From: Fulvia fulva
Lineage: Eukaryota; Ascomycota; Dothideomycetes; Mycosphaerellales; Mycosphaerellaceae
NCBI RefSeq assembly: GCF_020509005.1
Contig: NC_063019.1
Span: 1,178,001-1,242,000 of the forward strand
Direction of reading: 5' to 3'
Length of the DNA: 64,000 nt
Shown here: one piece after another, positions 52,820 through 64,000 of the stretch
Layout: each line of letters starts with the position of its first letter
How positions within the stretch are numbered: the stretch's first letter is position 1
Notes under the pieces: model-generated
Seen by the model: the letters and a program-made list of their open reading frames with translations, nothing else
What the model was told of the DNA's origin: nothing
The model's database searches: none
Program-made: the position numbers and the translations under genes

Positions 52820-54276
52820 TCATATGTAGAGCGTCCGCATTGTGTCGACGACTGGAGGTGTCTCGGTCATGCCGCTAGCACGTAACGAAATGCCCAGCTT
52901 TGATGGACTTTGTGTGCGCTCCTTCTTCGAGTCGGCCTGGTGGCGTTCTTTGCGAGCTGCTTTCTGAGCTTGCTTCTTCAGTGCCTTCGACTGTGATGCA
53001 GACGGGCCTTGTTGCCTCTGCTTTGTCTTGCCGACTCGTTGCTGTGATGGATCGGGTGGCTTTGGTGGCAGGAGCTTTAACCGCGGTTGAGGCTTAGCAG
53101 GTATGTCTGACGGCGGCGTAGATGTGCCTAGCGATTCCTCCTTCTTGATACCAGCATCGGCAGGCAGATGTGTGTTAGGTCTGCTGTCACGACAGTACTG
53201 TATTGACTCCGGCTGGCTCGACGCTTCCGAGTCGTAGCTGCCGACAGACTCTTGACTGCCATCATAATTCGACAGTTGTGATAGAGCGTGGCGGCTGTGC
53301 GAGCCTTGCTCTCTTTGAGCTCGTGATGCTCTGCTCATACGTCTGTCTTGCTTCTTGTTCGGCCCATCATGCATGTCGTCATCACTGTTGTGGTCACGCT
53401 CGACGCTCGAGTTCTCGTGCTGCGACGATGAGCTGTTATCTCCCTCCGCATCCAGTAGAGCCGAGACGGCATTGTCGATGTTACCCTTGGCAGCTTCGAT
53501 GGCACGCTTAATGGTCGCTTTGTCCGCTATCCAAGGGATCGACTTCTCCACCACGTCGATCATCCACGGGAGCACGTGAGGTGCTTGTGCAAGCTTTTCT
53601 CTCTGTCTCTGCTCTTCTTCGGGCGTCAAGGCCTTCGGCAATACGTGGGGCATGCCAGTGTGAGGTCCGTCAAGATTCCGTATGGATGAATAATGTTCCC
53701 AAGCATGGTATGCAATGTGTGCTACTGGTCGTGATGTGTCCCCACCTTGACTACCTGACACCATATAGGCAAAATCTCGTTGGTAGATCTTCACATCGTA
53801 GTCGAAGGCCGAAGAGAAGGCCGTGATCTCCATGTTGTCTCCGTATGTTCCACCTCTCGCCATGCTCAGCAGGTGGCTGTCGAAGACGCGATCGATATCG
53901 GCAGAGGTCGGGGGTGTGAAGTTCGCTGGTGACGAGTAGGCTCCAGCATTCTTCCGCTTGGGATTCCGTCTCGTGCCTCCACCGGGATGTACGTCGATGA
54001 ACTGTTTGTAGTATGAGGCATGTTCACGCATGTAGTCTATGACACGCGAGCGAATGGCGGCGTGCTCATTCTGGTGACCGTACAGTTGGTCGGAGAGAGC
54101 GTTGAAGAGGCAGTTGCCTGGCGACGACTGCTGTCAGTATCGAAGCCATGATAGCACACTGACGATTTAGGTCGTGTATGCAAAGTTGATTGTAGCGGTC
54201 GGTGGCACTCACCATCACCTCGAATCTCAGCAGCGTACAACCCTATACCGCCCAAGATCGGAAATTCTTCGCCCAT
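52820..54276 (-). CDS. OTU-domain cysteine protease (deubiquitinase-like)
   Basis: Exons 54213-54276 and 52820-54117 (minus), giving 453 aa. The N-terminus MGEEFPILGGIGLYAAEIRG leads into the catalytic DGNCLFNALSDQLYG; the intron splits the Gly before NC, and Cys is about residue 24. The second catalytic block is WEHYSSIR (His about 163) within a complete OTU fold of about 150 residues. After it comes a UBA-like segment (RAIEAAKGNIDNAVSALLD), then a long Ser/Gln-rich basic tail with LKLLPPKPPDPS and Lys-rich repeats. It probably removes ubiquitin. A further short upstream exon cannot be excluded. Only part of the protein is visible if the tail alone is read. Confidence 0.88.
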
Positions 54277-55592
54277 GGCAGAGGGGAGTCGACGACCTGG
54301 TGGGTGGATTAGCGAGATTCATTGGAGTGTCACCGCTGACCACACAGCCTCATGTCAGATGTAACAGAGGCGGTGGTGGTGTGTTGTGTGGAGGAGATGG
54401 TCCAAGGCGGGAAGAGAGAACTCACCCTTGCAAGTGCTTGGAATTGCACCTCTGCTGCAGGAGGAGCGCTATGACGGCACACGGTGCTAGGACTGCTAGC
54501 CCGCTTTCAGCGGAGAGGTTAAACCGTTAGAAATTACTCGATACCGCGCTCCGAGTCCTTTGTTGTGCCATCGGCCTCCGAATGCCGTATGCGGTGCGCG
54601 TTGTCCGTCGTAGATGGTGTGTTGGCGATGTCGCGTGTCAGTTGTGTGGCTGAACGCGGTGCAGCTTCAGAAGAAAGTCGAGCTTCGCGTGTGTTAGAAC
54701 TATTACAAGCTTGTAGGCGGCAGGCCTCGAACAAACGAACGACAGTCTGCTTCTCATCAAGGCAGAACTCCAAACACTACTCGAGCCTGTGCAACCAACG
54801 GCAAACGGGAAGCATAATATTGCTTAGCCGCGCTTTGTTGTTGATCCGCTGCCCGAGGCCCGCGTGAGTGAATGATCAATGATGCTGGCGGCTGATTTCA
54901 TGGGTTGATGTGGTGGTGCATGTGTGCATGACGAGTCAAGTGACAGCTTGTTGACTCTGTCGCTGCGCTTTGCCCAGGAGCTTCTCCTGTCATGTGCAGC
55001 TGTTTCGCTTCATGCATCGCCAGAACACAGTGGTCGCGTTCTACCTTGCCGACCGCGGTAAGCTCTTTCTCCTCCCGGCAGTGGGGAGATCGGCTCACGA
55101 CACGCTTTGCCTTGCCGTCCTGCCGCCTCCTGGACCTGACATCTTCATGCGCACAGCAGGAGAGCGCATGCTTGCACGTCACGCATCGCATTTCAGGCCG
55201 CCATACTCACAGCATTCACAATGATGCTTACTACTTCGACAAGACCGTGCCATCTTCGAGGCACCGACTTTCCATCCATCGACAGTTTCTCAACGGCCCA
55301 GAAACAACTGTCGCTTTCATTCAGAGCACACCACTCTCATTTCAGGAGAACAACGATAGCCCTGCTCTCGTGATTTCGCGTCCGATAGGCGAGCCGCATA
55401 TCATCGCTTCGGCGAGAGTGGGCGAGCTGTCGGCAAGCTGTACTCTAGCCCGGGCGTACTGTTTGATGACACCGTAGGTTGATTGCTATCATAGTCACCA
55501 TCTCATCGACTTTGACAACTTTCTTGCGCCTGAGTAGCTGCGTATTCTTTCCAAGCCGCTATCACACCTAACAAGTATCGGCATTCGACACA
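54277..55592. other. intergenic region between divergent genes
   Basis: 1.3 kb. Frames of 80-160 codons occur on the + strand (54970-55477) but overlap each other, lack domains and do not join by splicing into anything I recognise. Confidence 0.4.
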
Positions 55593-56991
55593 ATGCCCTC
55601 GAACATCGTCGTTCTCGGGTAAGTCACTCAAGCTTCGCCGGGGAAGACGGCCACCTGACAGCATCGCAGCGCTGGAGTGTCGGGGCTCACAACAGCATGC
55701 CTCCTGGCGAAAAATGGCAAGCACAACATCACCATCATCTCGAAACACATGCCCGGTGACTACGACATCGAATATGCTTCACCCTGGGCTGGAGCGAATT
55801 ACTTGCCGTAAGTAAGCCATTGGGAAGCGACAATGACGATGTATATTATGCCCTATCTTGCGTTTGTTGAGCTCCATTAGCATGCCGCCTCCTGCACCAA
55901 CGCTGATTGACAAAAGTGTCGCCAAGCCAGGCTCGCCGTCGGAATCCTACGAGCGCAACACATGGCCAGAACTAGAGAGGTTGGCAAGAGATATGCCAGA
56001 ATCTGGCATTCACTTTCAAGGTACGAAGTAGAGGCTCCAATCAAAGTAGTCAGCCAAAACTGACGATTCTAGATACATACATCTACCGGAGAGAAAAGGA
56101 TCGAGGAACACCGGTGGAAGACTGGTTCAAGGAGTTGATGCGCCCCAATGCTTGGTTCAAGGACGTCGTGCCAAACGTGAGCTCACCAAACCTATCGGTC
56201 GACCGAATGCGATACTGATACAATGGCAGTACAAGAACCTACCACCATCTGAGTGCCCACCTGGCAGCGACGGTGGGACCTCATTCACATCAGTCTGCAT
56301 CAACACAGCCCTATACCTACCCTGGCTCACATCCCAATGCCTCAAGCTCGGAGTCAAAGTACGCCGGGGCGTCGTCTCGCACATCGCGGACGCAGCGAAA
56401 CTCCACCATTCCGGCAGGCCAGCAGATCTGATCATCAACGCCACTGGCTTATCATCCCTCAAGCTCGGCGGCGTGCAAGACAAGAACCTCTACCCGGCGC
56501 GAGGCCAAATCGTGCTAGTCCGTAACGACCCAGGAAACTTCATGGGCTCCACGTCAGGCACAGACGACGGCCCCGATGAAGCTGTCTACATCATGCACCG
56601 TGCCGCTGGCGGAGGCTGCATTCTCGGTGGATGCCTCCAGAAAGACAATTGGGAGAGTCAAGTCGATCCGAACCTCGCGACCAGAATCATGAAGCGGGCC
56701 ATCGAGCTCTGCCCGCAGCTCGTGCCTGAAGGCAGAGGTATTGAAGCGCTGGATGTCATAAGACATGGTGTTGGACTGAGACCGATGCGGACCGGAGGCA
56801 TCAGGATTGAGAAGGAGGTTATTGGTGGTGTGCCGGTCGTGCATAATTATGGGCATGGTGGCTATGGGTATCAGACCTCGTTTGGCTGTGCTCAGGCAGC
56901 AGAGAAGCTCGTTAAGGAGGCTTTGGAGGGTATGACCGAGTCTGAGGCGGAGAAGATTGGGCGTGTGCAGGCGCTGGTGTCGAAGCTGTGA
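55593..56991 (+). CDS. D-amino-acid oxidase, peroxisomal
   Basis: Five exons: 55593-55618, 55670-55807, 55881-56020, 56073-56176 and 56230-56991, together 389 aa. The N-terminal FAD site is split by the first intron: IVVLG plus AGVSGLTTACLL gives the GxGxxG motif. Later blocks include EYASPWAGANY, NATGLSSLKLGG, YPARGQIVLVRN, RHGVGLRPMRTGGIRIE and HNYGHGGYGYQTSFG, the flavin- and substrate-binding signature of the family. It oxidises D-amino acids to keto acids, ammonia and peroxide. The C-terminal tripeptide is SKL, a type 1 peroxisomal signal, matching a peroxide-producing enzyme. All splice sites are GT/AG. Intact. Confidence 0.93.
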
Positions 56992-57448
56992 TGTTCGATA
57001 GAGCGGGCATTCTACATGAAGACAACGGATCTACTCCTGATACCATGCATAGGCCGCTCGATCAACAACAATAGTTTGTGGGCAAAGAAGCCATCTGGAC
57101 CAACACCATCGTCATGTAACACAGAGAACTTGAAGGCTCCGAGACGTGCGTGGAAGGAGGCAAATTGTGGCATAAATTATGCGTCTTTATGCCAAGTAAA
57201 GCTTTATTGAGGGCCTACTATGCTCGTCATCAATGCCGGCTAAATACCGAGCAGGGATAGTCATCAACATGTCATCACCCTTGGAGCATTTGTGATCCTT
57301 CATGAACTGCAGAACATCGACTTAAAGTACTGCTTGTCTCTTTCTACATCAGTGCAGCCGCTAAAGGATCCCGTTGATGATCAGGTCTGCTCGAAGGATA
57401 GAGCAGTTGACGAAACACATTACCAGGACCACGCAGGCAAGAGCATTC
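56992..57448. other. intergenic region
   Basis: About 460 bases between two + strand genes. No coding sequence recognised. Confidence 0.4.
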
Positions 57449-58784
57449 ATGGCGAACGTAAGCATCATTGCCAAACATGGCAGTAGCCGTTATGTATAGC
57501 GCTAACAAGATGTAGTCCGAGAACAAGAAGGACATCCTCAACTGGGTAAGCAAGCTGCGACGATATCACCTTGAGTCCGCCAAGCAGATGCTCACAATGC
57601 CCAGGTTGATCCTAAGGACAAGTCGGGAGAGTTCAAGCGACAGACTTCCGTCTTCAGGAATTGGATTTCGAAAGACCCTAAAGCAGAGTTCCCAGCCGAG
57701 AAGGATCGTTACCATCTTTGTGAGCACAGCTAGGATTTTCATGAGGGATGCGGACTAATTTCTGCTCAGATGTCTCTTATGCCTGTCCATGGGGTCCGTG
57801 TCAATTGCCACCATGGAAGATGGGGTACTGACTGTATGCAGCCCACCGAGCGTTGATCGTTCGAAAGTTGAAAGGCCTCGAAGACTTCCTGCCCTTCACA
57901 TCGGTGCATTGGGAGATGCTAGACAAGGGTCCGTCATCTTAATCACTGCCAAATCCTCTCGACTAATGATCGCCAGGCTGGCGCTTCGCCACAAAAGATG
58001 AGAATGAACCAGGCGCAAATACCACCCCAGACCCACTCCATCCAGAATACACCCACCTCCGACAAATCTACTTCGATATGGACAGCAACTACAGCGGCCG
58101 CTTCACAGTCCCAACCCTCTACGACAAGAAGCAGAACAAGATCGTCAACAATGAGTCCTCCGACATAATCCGTATGTTCTACACAGTATTTGACGACGTC
58201 CTTCCCGAGAAATACCGAAAGGTAGATCTTCTCCCAGCCGATCTCAAGGACGAAATCGAGGCTGCGAATGAATGGACTTACAACGACATCAACAACGGTG
58301 TCTACAAGAGCGGCTTCGCGACCACGCAAGAAGCGTACGAGAAAGCTGTCACAACCTTGTTCAAATCCCTCGACAAGGCGGAAGAGCATCTCGCGACCTC
58401 GCCTGGACCGTACTACCACGGTGACCGCATCACCGAGGCTGATGTACGCCTCTACACGACAATCATCCGCTTCGATGCAGTCTATGTCCAGCACTTCAAG
58501 TGTAACATCAGAGACATTCGAAGTGGCTATCCTGCTCTTCACAAGTGGGTTCTCTCCTATCCATAGCGTATTGTAGCACCACTGACTAATCTCACAGATG
58601 GGTTCGCGAGCTTTACTGGAAAGTGCCAGCTTTCGGCGAGACAACCGAGTTCAAGCATATTCGCAATCACTACACCAAGAGCCACAAGCAGATCAACCCG
58701 TTCTCGATTACGCCGGTGGGCCCTGAGCCGTATATTTTGCCGTTAGATGATGAGGTTCCGGCAGCTAAGGCGGCGAAGAAGTGA
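57449..58784 (+). CDS. glutathionyl-hydroquinone reductase (xi-class GST, ECM4/GTO-like)
   Basis: Seven exons: 57449-57457, 57516-57545, 57605-57719, 57770-57793, 57842-57928, 57977-58544 and 58598-58784, giving 339 aa. The first exons are tiny: exon 1 is only ATGGCGAAC, and the catalytic CPW is completed across the fourth intron. YACPWAHRALI carries the active Cys (about residue 57), characteristic of enzymes that strip glutathione from glutathionyl-hydroquinones. Then come FTVPTLYDKK, NNESSDIIRM, the helical domain YYHGDRITEADVRLYTTIIR and PALHK joined to WVRELYWKVPAF. Two introns begin GTCCGT, one GTGGGT. Joining them restores the whole family protein, so the gene appears intact. Confidence 0.92.
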
Positions 58785-59286
58785 TGTCGTCGAGTCACGT
58801 GGGGAGTGCTGTCGACTTGAGCTGAATAGCCTGACGATAGACGATGGAGGGAAGGTCCCTATGATCGTCTAGCTTGATCGAATGTCACTCTCAAAGCTCC
58901 AATTCTCGATGTCAACCGCCCTTGCAGACGGCCTTGCACCCGGCACTGAATAGAAGGACTCGTGTACTACCTGTCCAATGGCTATCGAGCTCGCGGCCTC
59001 GCTTGGAAGCTCGCGACCTTGAGAGACAATGATGTAGTGTGCTACTCTGGCCACGGACTGAGCAGCAGAACATGGTAGTCTGATTGACAAATCAAATCAT
59101 ATTGCAGTATCTGTCCACACTGGGCTATCTCAACGAAACGTTGAGAATCGTAAGGAACGTGTAACCTGAAGCAAAGCCATATTCTTGCACTCAGCACTTC
59201 AAGCCAGACAGAGTACATCCAATCACCACCTTGTCAATCAAAGAGCTTGAAGTCGGCTGGTTGCTGCTGCTGCCTACACTCACAAA
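58785..59286. other. intergenic region between convergent genes
   Basis: About 500 bases of 3' flank on both sides. Nothing recognised. Confidence 0.4.
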
Positions 59287-59656
59287 TCAGTCCACTAGAC
59301 CTACTGGGTTATGTTCAGCTGCGCTAGAACTATACATACAGCGATATCCCTTGTCAACGCCTTTGTAGCAGAAGTGGACGCAGCATCCATCGTTGGAGCT
59401 GAACTTGTAGGACTGAGCGGTGTATGGCGTGAAGGCTGAGCCGAGATAGCGACCACTACATCATGTTGTTAGCTGGTGCTCTCTGATGCTCTCTGATGCT
59501 CAGAGAGGTGGAGACCAACCCTAGGGAATGGACCCCGTTGGTGCTGAAGGGGAAGCTCTTGCCGCCGTAACTCTTCTGCTCGTAGAGTGTGATGCTATGG
59601 GCTGCTTGCGCTGTGCTTGCGGCAAGGGCGGCTAGTGTGATTAGGGAGAATTGCAT
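59287..59656 (-). CDS. small secreted beta/gamma-crystallin-like protein
   Basis: Exons 59520-59656 and 59287-59455 (minus), giving 101 aa. The signal peptide MQFSLITLAALAASTAQA is followed by SITLYEQKSYGGKSFPF, which contains the Y-x4-Y-x-G Greek-key motif of beta/gamma-crystallins. After the intron comes GRYLGSAFTPYTAQSYKFSS, then a Cys-rich end (NDGCCVHFCYKG, YRC). Four Cys could form two disulphides. The intron contains a short CTCTGATGCT duplication. A TATAAG lies about 80 bases upstream. The 3' end may be spliced further (a GTATGT follows YRC), so the C-terminus is uncertain. It may be a secreted effector, inhibitor or structural protein; the function is unknown. Confidence 0.7.
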
Positions 59657-60378
59657 TTTGTATGGATTGCTGATCGTTTTGGGCTTGGATTAGAACAGGT
59701 GAGGTAGATGAGCAGAGGCTGTGAACAAGTCTCTTATAGCCTGCGGTAGCTATTTTCGATACCCAAAGACAGATGTTTGCGAATGCGATGCCATTCAAGG
59801 AGGTTCCCATGCAACATGGACTCGTTGACGAGATGTGGCTTCAGTCCAGACAATACGGTAGCATTGCCAGGTAGCAGAGCTCATTCGAGGCCTGCTTTCA
59901 GCTCCATATGAGTAACCCTGAGAACCAAATGTGATGGCACATTGGTTGCATTCACCCCTCACCCCAATGCCAAGAAGGGTGTGCGTCCTTCCCCATGGGG
60001 TCAAGGGATGGTAGCACAAGCAGCCACAAAAAGGAACAGGCGACAATGGACTCGTATTGGCTGTTGGATCCCGCGCGCTATTGCTTCAGCTTGCCAGTAC
60101 ACCATCGCTTGACTGGGCACACTTCGAGGCCAGACCCATCGGAAATCTGAACGTACCGAAAGCATTACCCGAGAGTAACTCTGGCGGTCCTCGACTGATT
60201 CATGTACACTGGCATCCTGTACATCCACGGTTCATTGGTCATACCACATGGTAGCTTTCACCCTTTCATGCAGAGTGCCTGAAGGCATCCAGCAATCAGA
60301 ATAGAGCCTCACTGAGGCTACAGCCAGTCCTTGATACTCAGGAGGAATCCATGCCATGGGTCGAAGCAGTATCGCGCA
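59657..60378. other. intergenic region
   Basis: About 720 bases between the secreted protein gene and the HET remnant. Short frames on the minus strand show no features. Confidence 0.4.
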
Positions 60379-60949
60379 TCAGGCGACCACTCCAGCATGG
60401 CCGAGTAGTGCGGTAGCGTCCATACTGATTTCGAGCGCTTCGATGATGCAACAAACATTGTCGTACGTTCGTCGGGTAGCACAGCGTATTGATATCACGG
60501 CAGACTCACTCCTCGACAGCCTATAGTTCGGCTTGATAGACACGATGCCGTACGCATCCCAATGAATAAGCCTCCGTAGATCATATGTGTGATCACGAGA
60601 ATCATCGTACTCCATTAGACGTGCATCAGCCAGAATCTCCGGAAAGCACAACTGGTCTCTGGAGCTCATGAGGTTCGCCATGGCCAGGAAGTGATCTGGA
60701 AGCTCGGCCTCTTCAGGAGGTGGTGTACTGGCCAAGTCGAAGTATGGACCCGCAAGGAAGACTAGCTTTTGCCATGTAGTCCAGTAGATGATGCTGCTCG
60801 CACAGGACCCAGGCTCGGCCGCGTGCTTCGTATAGCTCTTGCGCTACCCACAACCGCTCCAGATACGCTAGACCGTCCACGAAGTTATTCACGATGATCG
60901 CTAATCTGCTCATGTAGCCTGGATCAAGTCCACAAAGAAGCGTCTTCAT
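60379..60949 (-). pseudogene. HET-domain (heterokaryon incompatibility-like) remnant
   Basis: The first part (60713-60949) reads YLERLWVAQELYEARG and VLCEQHHLLDYMA, resembling the RxWxxQE and xVLCG blocks at the end of HET domains. The second part (60379-60765) continues LVFLAGPYFDLAST in another frame and then RLIHWDAYGIV. The change of frame lies at about 60751-60768. The N-terminal HET blocks are absent. HET proteins mediate self/non-self recognition in fungi and often decay or diversify. I take this as a fragment with one frameshift. Confidence 0.5.
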
Positions 60950-61002
60950 GAGATTGAAGAGTTTGGACCATCAGTATATCATTTGCCATCACATCTACAT
61001 TG

Positions 61003-61805
61003 TCATGTCTCACCATGCCTCGCCCTAACATGCCTCACAAGATTGTCCTTCCTCGCAAACCCGTCTCCGGCGTCTTCGTGATACTTGCACCCAGCATGCG
61101 GACAGAAGTGGCGGATAGAGCTTGAAGCAGATCTTCGATGGATGCTAGCAGTATGACGAGTGAGATCTTTGCGAAATTGGAAGCCCTTCGCACAATCTTC
61201 GACTGCGCATACGAAGGGCTTGGTGTGCTTCTTGAGGTGCTTGCTGTTGAGTAATGGCATGTTAGCAGTAGGATGTGGCAAAAGAGGACGACGATGACTT
61301 ACCGTAGCAGATAGGCCTTGGTGAAGCTTGCGCGGCAGACATGACAGATCCGAGTGTTCTGTGCAGTGTTGGCAGTTGGGCCTTGTGTTGCAGCGTTTGC
61401 GGTCGTAATGGTCCCAGGGCGTGCGCCTTCGGCCTCTTGGTCCCTACTTTCCAACGGCGGTAATGACTGGACGAGGTTCAAATGTTCCTCAACACGAAAA
61501 GCAGTATTAGATCTTCCACTCCCGTTTGCTTCGACATCCTGACCAGCAGGGGCGTTCGTAGTCTCCCAGCTCCATTGCGGCAGACGAGATTCCGCACTTC
61601 CAGACTGAATCCATCTAGGATCAAGATAGGGGTAAGACCGATGATCGTGTTGTTGGTGTTCGCCTTCAGTAAATCTAAACGGGTGCTGACTGGAGATGCG
61701 AGCCCCTCTGAAGTGGGCTTGTCGGAGTCCTGGGGCCTGCCGGAGGAGGGCGTGAAGCTGAAAAGTAGAGAAGGCCAACAAGAAGAGTATCGCTGAAAAG
61801 TGCAA
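61003..61805 (-). CDS. C2H2 zinc-finger protein
   Basis: Exon 2 is 61003-61243; exon 1 ends at 61303 and is open to 61805, with a 59-base GTAAGT...CAACAG intron between. The first finger spans the intron: CHVCRASFTKAYLLRKHLKKH has C-x2-C-x12-H-x3-H only after splicing. The second is CAVEDCAKGFQFRKDLTRH and the third begins CPHAGC and ends HVRARH just before the stop. The N-terminal part is Ser/Gln/Thr-rich and probably disordered. The frame begins at 61805 with no ATG, so a further 5' exon must exist; it was not resolved. It is probably a DNA-binding regulator. Confidence 0.75.
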
Positions 61806-62264
61806 GTGGTCGATGTGTCAAAGGAGTGGACGCGGTCGAGCTTCGACGGCACAGCCGTGAGGAGAGGAAGAGAAGTGAGGTCGAGCGAAGCGTGTCATAT
61901 AGATGGATGCGGAGCTGCGGGTGTAATGACCAGGATGAAGCTTTAGCTTTAATGGTAGGCCTCAAAGTCGAAGATATGGCTTGGCCGGACAGCTGCTTGA
62001 CTAGGATAGTCATTTGAATGGCAGCTTGATATTCGATGGACATTCCGATCGCTGTCGCTCGAGCCACGATGCCGCAGCGTTGAAATACTGGCGCATGGTA
62101 GAAGGTGTGTGGGCGACTATGCTTCGAGGGTAAACTTTAGAGGTTTGGTCTGGCATATAAAAGGTCCTGTACCTTCGTGCTCGCTGTGATCTTCATCTTC
62201 ATCTTCATCCACAACTTCATCTCCACCTCGCCAGCCTCGCCAGCCTCGGGCCACTTGAACAAGC
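61806..62264. other. divergent region between C2H2 and hypothetical gene
   Basis: About 460 bases. It should contain the unresolved 5' exon of the C2H2 gene and the promoter of the gene at 62265. Short repeated CTTCAT units occur near 62193-62216. Confidence 0.4.
62156..62162 (+). promoter_or_regulatory. TATA box upstream of the hypothetical gene
   Basis: TATAAAA is about 105 bases before the ATG at 62265. Confidence 0.5.
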
Positions 62265-62722
62265 ATGTCGGACATCTTCTGCTGCAACTCTTACAAGCCC
62301 TACAAGTCCCGAAGACTCGACCACGAAGCCAAATTCGACTCCTTCATGGCATGGGTCAAGACCGACCACACCATCGACATGTCCGACGCAGACCTGTCTG
62401 ACCTCGGACCACCATTCGCAGTCCAGCTCGTCCGTCAAGTCAACTTCGGGCCTCTCGAGAGCAAGAGATACTTCATTCCGACGGCAGGCCAGGACGGGCC
62501 ATTCAAGGAGATCACAGAGGGCGACCTGGTACATGCCAACTTCCAGAAGCTGAACGCGTAAGGCCTATTCAACCATGTGATGCGGCAGTCTACTGATGGT
62601 CAACAGCTTCAAGCGATTCGCACAACAAGTTCTTCGAGGTCAATCTGTACAAGAAGGATCCGGTCAATAAGCACCACTGGCGCTCTGATATCGCTCGTCC
62701 AGGCAGCTCGATCGATTTGTGA
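62265..62722 (+). CDS. hypothetical small protein
   Basis: Exons 62265-62557 and 62614-62722, giving 133 aa. The start is MSDIFCCNSYKPYKSRRLDH, followed by DHTIDMSDADLSDLGPPFAV. Splicing at GTAAGG and a TTCAAG acceptor joins FQKLNA to DSHNKFFEVNLYKKDP and ends GSSIDL; using the nearer CAACAG acceptor would shift frame and stop early. I do not recognise a family. It has no signal peptide or membrane helix. A TATA box lies about 105 bases upstream. Confidence 0.6.
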
Positions 62723-62852
62723 ATGAAGGCGGGTCATCGTACGCGGAGAATGTCGCGGGTTGCGCAAAAGTTCTTTGATCGATGCGGTTCACTATTGGTA
62801 GTCAGTACCATCATAATCTATGTCATACTTTTCGCTCCAAGCATCATGTCCT

Positions 62853-64000
<1,148 letters not shown>

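Noticed and set aside
53203..53826. + strand frames opposite the OTU gene
   Set aside because: Antisense to a well-supported protein, no domains.

Overview
The window looks like nuclear DNA of a filamentous ascomycete (Pezizomycotina; a Dothideomycete is my best guess, not proven). The evidence is as follows. Genes are interrupted by short GT-AG introns of about 50-110 bases, often with CTGAC/CTAAC branch sites. There is a class II hydrophobin and there are two RTA1-like membrane proteins. Three small genes open with the LPxELRxxIY motif. One retrotransposon carries the C-to-T signature of repeat-induced point mutation (RIP). I saw no rRNA, tRNA or CRISPR array.

Layout. 0-3.8 kb: a hypothetical Cys-rich protein and an intact epoxide hydrolase. 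3.9-9.8 kb: a stretch of broken genes (M43 metalloprotease fragment, phospholipase C-like remnant, laccase-like multicopper oxidase, Baeyer-Villiger monooxygenase). 11-20.3 kb: an intact NRPS-like reductase, an eIF2-alpha-kinase-like protein, a class II hydrophobin and an RTA1-like protein. 20.5-25.6 kb: a full-length but RIP-killed non-LTR retrotransposon on the minus strand. 25.8-37.6 kb: a GT25 glycosyltransferase and an inverted, truncated copy of it, a rhamnogalacturonan acetylesterase, a small secreted protein, three LPxELR genes, a frameshifted sugar transporter, a five-exon CXXC zinc-binding protein and a divergent GH10 enzyme. 37.7-40.9 kb: a repeat graveyard with a 287-base Tc1/mariner-type MITE, a dead PIF/Harbinger-like transposase and smaller inverted repeats. 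41-64 kb: a second RTA1-like gene, a Zn2Cys6 regulator with a damaged splice site, then mostly housekeeping genes (mitochondrial transhydrogenase, NEDD8 E1 subunit ULA1, ribose-5-phosphate isomerase, OTU-domain protein, D-amino-acid oxidase, glutathionyl-hydroquinone reductase). These are followed by a crystallin-like secreted protein, a HET remnant, a C2H2 protein, a small hypothetical gene and the 3' part of PRP43, which runs off the right end.

How parts may work together. Epoxide hydrolase, multicopper oxidase, Baeyer-Villiger monooxygenase and the A-PCP-reductase enzyme sit next to each other like a secondary-metabolite cluster, but the two oxidative genes are broken while the flanking genes are intact. 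I read this as a cluster in decay (inference). The secreted acetylesterase, the GH10 enzyme, the hydrophobin and two small secreted proteins fit a plant- or surface-associated lifestyle. Exon boundaries were placed by hand from reading frame, family similarity and splice consensus.
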